Positions 60,243 through 64,000 of a stretch of 64,000 bases of DNA are shown here, in pieces; position 1 is the stretch's first letter, and every line of letters begins with the position of its first letter. The stretch comes from Przewalskia tangutica. Its lineage: Eukaryota; Streptophyta; Magnoliopsida; Solanales; Solanaceae. Both the position numbers and the translations under genes were made by a program. The stretch covers positions 17,928,501 through 17,992,500 of the forward strand of contig CM056734.1 in NCBI GenBank assembly GCA_029844215.1, read 5' to 3'. The notes below the pieces were generated by a model, which was not told the origin of the DNA, did no database searches, and was given only the letters and a program-made list of their open reading frames with translations.

Positions 60243-61130
60243 ATACACCCCAGCCAAGACTCGAACCCGGGCCTCTTCTGTGGAAGTAGAGATGGCAGTG
60301 GATCCTAGACACGGCCCGGATCCGGTGGATCCAGATCCGTTTTATAGGATATGGATATTCAAATTTTGAACCCGGCGGATCCGGATCGGACCCAGATCCT
60401 TTTATGATGGATCGCATCTGGATCCTGTCTTTGAGATCCGTATCCGATCCAGATCCGACCCGTAAATCCGTTTTTAGTTAAATTAATTATACATTTATAC
60501 TTATACATCCTTTCATCCCAACTATAATTTTTCTGCCCAACCCAACTTAGATCAAGTGTAGCTTCTTTGTTGAACCAGTTGATGAGTTTTTTAAAAAGAC
60601 TTGGAAGAATTCCTCACTGTTGTTTAGTGTATGCAACTTTTATTTGTCTTCTTTTTCTTTGCAATCGCCTTTGTATTTTTCTTCTCTTCTCCTTTTTTCT
60701 GTTTGCTTTTCTTCATTAGTCAGAGAACTAATTCGAGGATTTCAATGACCTTGGAAGGGTGAAGATAATTGGAAAAACACTATGTTTGGCAATTCCTAAT
60801 TAACATTATCATTTGCATAAACTCAGTCAATTTTATTTGTGTTGTTTATTAATGATTGAGGTTATTTAAACTAACATTGTTAGTAATAGTGATCATTCTA
60901 GGAAACGTTCACATCATTGATAGTAACAGTGATTATACATTTATATGTGGATCCAGATCCGATCCATGGATCCGATGGATCTGGATTTGGATATGATTTA
61001 TGGACCCGCTGGATCTGTATATGCATACGTGTATGAAAAATGGATCTGGATCTAGTAGGATCCAGTCCAGATCCTATCCGTTGTCATCCCTATGTGGAAG
61101 TGTGTCATTATACAACCAGACTAACCATCA
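60243..61130 (-). pseudogene. Second tRNA-like sequence, split by a hAT element
   Basis: With 60287-61092 and one TSD removed, the minus strand reads ggttagtctggttgtataat, gacacacttccacagaagag, gcccgggttcgagtcttgg. A-box-like and B-box (gggttcgagtc) motifs and a TCC at the anticodon position suggest tRNA-Gly(TCC) ancestry, but stems are poor. Low certainty. Confidence 0.3.
60287..61092. mobile_element. Non-autonomous hAT element rich in ggatcc-type repeats
   Basis: 806 bp with inverted ends tagagatggcagtggatcct and, reversed, tagggatgacaacggatagg, flanked by the perfect 8-bp TSD TGTGGAAG (60279-60286 and 61093-61100). Both subterminal zones repeat ggatccagatccg-like words. No transposase. 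Confidence 0.88.
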
Positions 61131-61254
61131 ATACTTGTTATATATATGCTCCTCATAATCATAAATCTTTTGGCCGTTTCTAAAGTCAATTTTTAACAAG
61201 ATGCCTATTTTTTTACACTTATTATTTATAATAGTGCAACATTTTTAGAAGTCT

Positions 61255-61420
61255 TTATTTCGGATAATTTTGGCTCGGATTCGGATCCAAATATTTCGGA
61301 TATCCGAAATTTTCGGATAATTTCATATCGAATTCGGATCCAAATATTTCGAATATCTAAAGAATCGAATATCCGCAATTTTTGGATAATTTAGGATCGG
61401 ATTCATATCCGAATATTTCT
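61255..61420. repeat. Subterminal-type repeat of cggatat/tccgaa words
   Basis: Repeated aatattcggat / atccgaat words (tcggatatccga, tcggataatttc, attcggatcc) look like the subterminal zone of a further DNA transposon. No defined ends. Confidence 0.4.
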
Positions 61421-61619
61421 ATATTATGCATTATCACTTCTATATTATGCTAAGCAATACATATACTTTACAGAATAATTTCATAGGCTCTCTAATGCAT
61501 GTTTTCAACTAGAACTAACTTTATATATTTTAAACAAATCTCACATTTTATGTTGGCAAAAAATACTTTCTATATCTTTTACTTAAATATCTTTCAAGCA
61601 TGCATTTTCCATAGAATAA

Positions 61620-61947
61620 TAATTAACCCTAGGTTTGGACGGACAACCACAAGTTAGCGGATCCTTTAGGGTGCCTAACCTCTTCCCTTTAGGATAATAA
61701 AAAGCTCTTACCCATAATCTCGTATAGTTTTGCAGACCATTAAATGGAGTTAATGTCGACTTTAACCTAGTTGACATTTAGGTGTCCTAATTCACCCAAA
61801 ATAATTAGGTGGCGACTATGCGAACCCTTAGCACTTTTGGCACCCCTTTTAAGCACTTTTTAACCATTTAGCATTTTATTTTATTTTCTAACATTTTTTT
61901 ATTAAGCAGGAGTTTTAATAATGTCGCGGTCGAAAAAGGGCGTGACA
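61620..61947 (+). mobile_element. 3' end relic of an Ogre/Tat-like LTR
   Basis: Starts ttaaccctaggtttggacgg and ends aaaaagggcgtgaca, matching the last part of 7792-11581 (aagttagcggatcctttagg, aattaggtggcgact). The 5' portion is missing and no TSD pair was found. Confidence 0.75.
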
Positions 61948-62640
61948 GTTATGTAAACAACTTAAAACAAAAATGAAAGGGAATAGCCTTTACCTTGTGT
62001 GGAGGCAACTGAAATGTCGAAAGTGAGCTCGTCTTCACTCCGGGTACCTCAAACTCACAAAAATCACACAAAATAGATGGTTTTAGACTATAAAGGATTG
62101 ATTCGGCTTAGGTCTGGATTCCGCCAAAGGAGTGGATCTCAACTTAAGCACAAATCAATCGATTTTAATTTGATAATGGCTCTTAACAATGCAAAAACTA
62201 ATAATCAAATTTTGGACCCTTAAATTGAAGACAAGAGGTATGTATTTATAAGGTGTCCAAACCCTAGCAAAACCAACCATAAATCAATGTGGGAGAACTT
62301 GGTTTTAGGGGGTAATTTCCCTCTAATAAGTTCTCAACCAATAGAAATTCCTAGTTTGAAATCACAACGGGTAAGAAATATTTAAAAATCGCAGAAAAAG
62401 CAAGGTACAAGAGAGATAGACTCACATTGGGGGTATGGGCTCGACTGACTAAGTCAAGGGATGTGCCGAATCGATTTTAAGTTAATATATAAATCGGGTA
62501 TGGGCTGGTTTTTACGTATTGGGTCAGGTCAATTAAAAAAAAAAGGTACCAAGCTTGTCCCAACAGTCAGGTTTGGTCATTCGGGCAGCAACTGTAGAAG
62601 AAAGGGGAAACTCAATCATGAAACTTAATTTCCCGCATGA
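61948..62640. other. CACTA interior, unassigned
   Basis: No clear coding frame or terminal repeat. The last bases (gaaaggggaaactcaatcat, cccgcatgaggataattcga) may already be the organelle leader preceding atp9. Confidence 0.35.
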
Positions 62641-62658
62641 GGATAATTCGAGATTCAA

Positions 62659-62871
62659 ATGTTAGAAGGTTCAAAATCAATCGGTGCAGGAGCTGCTACA
62701 ATTCTTTCTTTCGGTGAAGCGCCTTGGAATCTCGCCGCCGTTTACCGGGGCTTCCATTCAAAACTTATAACACTTCTCCTTCCGATCTTCGGCACAGGTT
62801 CAGTGATCGAACTACAAGTAGCAGCCGAAATCGTCTTCGCTAACTTAATATCTAGGTCATGTTTTTTATGA
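62659..62871 (+). pseudogene. Chimeric frame starting with atp9 codons 1-15
   Basis: The first 15 codons read MLEGSKSIGAGAATI, the N-terminus of the mitochondrial ATP synthase c subunit (atp9), in the context gagattcaaATG usual for plant atp9. From codon 16 the frame runs through antisense rRNA and unassigned DNA (to residue 70) with no membrane-hairpin sequence. It resembles chimeric mitochondrial ORFs formed by recombination, but sits in a nuclear transposon, so expression is doubtful. Confidence 0.7.
62734..62795 (-). pseudogene. Mitochondrial 26S (LSU) rRNA fragment, domain IV
   Basis: The minus strand reads gaagtgttataagttttgaa then tggaagccccggtaaacggc then ggc, the universally conserved LSU segment around GAAGCCCCGGTAAACGGCGG. 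The preceding bases look like the plant mitochondrial and not the plastid version. Confidence 0.75.
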
Positions 62872-62905
62872 ACTGTGCGAGAACTTCGGGGACACTATTC
62901 TCCAT

Positions 62906-63018
62906 AACAAGTTTAGTAATGAGCATAACGACTCTATTATTCCGATGGAGAGAAGAACCTATGATTAGCTTTTCGGGAAATTTCCAGATGTACAATTTCA
63001 ACGAAATCTTTCAATTTT
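62906..63018 (+). pseudogene. Plastid ndhB fragment
   Basis: The frame reads TSLVMSITTLLFRWREEPMI then SFSGNFQMYNFNEIFQF, the early part of plastid NdhB (NADH dehydrogenase-like complex subunit). Only about 37 codons of roughly 510 are present; similarity stops at the poly-T after 63018. Confidence 0.85.
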
Positions 63019-63259
63019 GTTTTTTTTTCTTCCGATACTATTTTTCATCCGAAATAACTCTATAAAACTGTCACACAGCATGTGACGGTCAAATACCCGT
63101 CATATGACTGTCATAATTTTATGACAACTTAAATATCCGTCACACATATGTCATAAGTGTATGTTGACAAAGATGTCACGAGAAAAACTGTCACAATATG
63201 TGACAGTTGAAAAAACGATCACACTCTGACTATCACCGTAGGTACTTTTTCTTGTAGTG

Positions 63260-63526
63260 ATAAGTGCTCACTTAGCCTTTGTATTTTGGTTCGAATAAGT
63301 GTTCACTTATATAATAAAGAAGCAATTAATTATTTTCTTCTAAACCCTAGTTAGAGATGTGAGGTTTTATGTAATCAAGAAATTATATTAACTTGATATT
63401 TAATTAAGGGTAACTTAATTAAAATATCTTCTTCTTTTTTAAAATTAATATTTTTTCAAGGAGTAGACGAAATGAACACTTATTTTAAATAGGAGGAAGT
63501 AATCATTATGGGACAATACTTTTAGG
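63260..63526. other. Intergenic, no supported gene
   Basis: AT-rich; nothing recognised. Confidence 0.4.
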
Positions 63527-63802
63527 GTGCGTTTGGTTCGGGGTAAACAGGAAAGACAAAGGGAATGGAGGAATGAAATTTTCTTTGTTGTTGTTTGTTT
63601 GGCCTTATTTTTTCATTTTCTTTACCTCTTTTCCACTTTTATTCTCTTTCCTTGATTCCCCCCACCCCAATAGGTATTTGGATTCCCTTTCCCCAATCCG
63701 GACCCCGAACCACTCGGACCACCCCCGATCCCGGACTCCAGACTCCGGACCCCCGATCCCGGACTCCGGACCTTGAACCACCCAGAACCAAACATATAGG
63801 GA
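63527..63802. mobile_element. Possible MITE with GC-rich core
   Basis: The left side gggtgcgtttggttcggggt and right side, reversed, tatgtttggttctgggtggt, are related inverted ends. The core repeats cccggactccggacc-type words. Open frames across it are repeat by-products. TSD not certain. Confidence 0.45.
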
Positions 63803-64000
63803 CAATCAAATAATTCTTTTTTTTTTCATTTCATTTCATTCCCTTACTAAATTTCACACCTTTAGTAATTTTAACAACTAATAAGGGGCGGAAGGAGTAC
63901 TCGAATTAATAATTAGTGGAGACACTTTTTTCTGACAACTCGTTGCTTTTGGTTCGTACTAGGAACCAGAAAGAATTAGAGTCTGAACAAATAAATGAAA
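63803..64000. other. Intergenic end of window
   Basis: AT-rich; no feature recognised. Confidence 0.35.

Larger units (their letters stand above)
62641..63020. other. Mosaic of organelle-derived DNA in the nucleus
   Basis: Within about 380 bp lie, in order, the start of mitochondrial atp9 (62659-62703), an antisense piece of mitochondrial large-subunit rRNA (62734-62795), an unassigned join (62796-62905) and a piece of plastid ndhB (62906-63018). It lies inside the CACTA element, immediately before the right subterminal repeats. Organelle plastid pieces can reach the nucleus directly or by way of mitochondrial DNA. Confidence 0.75.
58260..63259. mobile_element. CACTA-type (En/Spm) element, no transposase, with cargo
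   Basis: Ends: CACTACAAGAAAAAGAACGT on the left and, reversed, CACTACAAGAAAAAGTACCT on the right, the standard plant CACTA terminus. Subterminal zones on both sides repeat tgtcacatatgtgacgg-like units in both orientations (58330-58420 and 63066-63210). No TnpA/TnpD-like frame is seen in the 5 kb. Interior pieces: SINE, a second CACTA-like end, hAT element, tRNA-like sequences, LTR relic and an organelle mosaic. The flanking 3-mers (taa left, ata right) do not match exactly. Confidence 0.8.

Noticed and set aside
62859..63065. 68-codon frame as a membrane-protein gene
   Set aside because: Its recognisable part is only a short plastid ndhB fragment followed by poly-T encoded phenylalanines.
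58260..63259. Exact 3-bp TSD for the CACTA element
   Set aside because: Flanking triplets are taa and ata; they do not match, so no TSD is claimed even though the terminal repeats are clear.

Overview
The window reads as nuclear DNA of a flowering plant, very probably Solanaceae. The reasons are one plant malate synthase gene with GT-AG introns and a peroxisomal C-terminus, two SINEs that look like the Solanaceae TS family (tail of TTG repeats), and dense nested LTR retrotransposons with 5-bp target-site duplications (TSDs). Species cannot be told from sequence alone. There is no sign of bacterial gene organisation, operons or CRISPR.

Layout. 1-6460: a decayed hAT transposon (1-1879) followed by MITEs and small non-autonomous DNA elements. 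6461-18967: one Tourist-like element carrying a roughly 110-bp minisatellite, split by a Tekay/Del-like solo LTR (6939-18160), which holds an Ogre/Tat-like solo LTR (7792-11581) and a hAT relic (14476-17956) that itself holds another solo LTR (14874-17456). 18968-20676: the upstream region of the gene, with a Stowaway MITE, two SINE copies and a short direct duplication. 20677-23612: the malate synthase gene (four exons; a Tourist MITE in intron 1; one reading-frame break at the exon 3/4 junction). 24103-24800: a broken intron-containing partial copy of the same gene. 28239-35798: a degenerate minus-strand Copia element with a solo LTR inside its left LTR. 35965-36944: a MULE inserted in a diverged copy of the malate synthase 5' flank (36945-37290). 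37872-54869: a plus-strand Copia element containing a complete 8.8-kb non-autonomous Ogre/Tat-like element (38515-47286) and an internally deleted Athila-like element (49932-53320). 55757-56966: a solo LTR. 58260-63259: a CACTA-type element whose interior holds SINE, hAT and tRNA-like pieces, an LTR relic and a mosaic of organelle DNA (atp9 start, antisense mitochondrial LSU rRNA, ndhB).

The only gene likely to matter to the plant is malate synthase, the glyoxylate-cycle enzyme of glyoxysomes. Everything else is mobile DNA or its remains, and most junctions are dated relative to each other by TSDs. The most unusual items are the organelle mosaic inside the CACTA element, the frame break (with a possible splice rescue) in malate synthase, a GC-rich palindromic cassette shared by different LTR elements, and a four-times repeated stem-forming motif inside the non-autonomous Ogre/Tat-like element.
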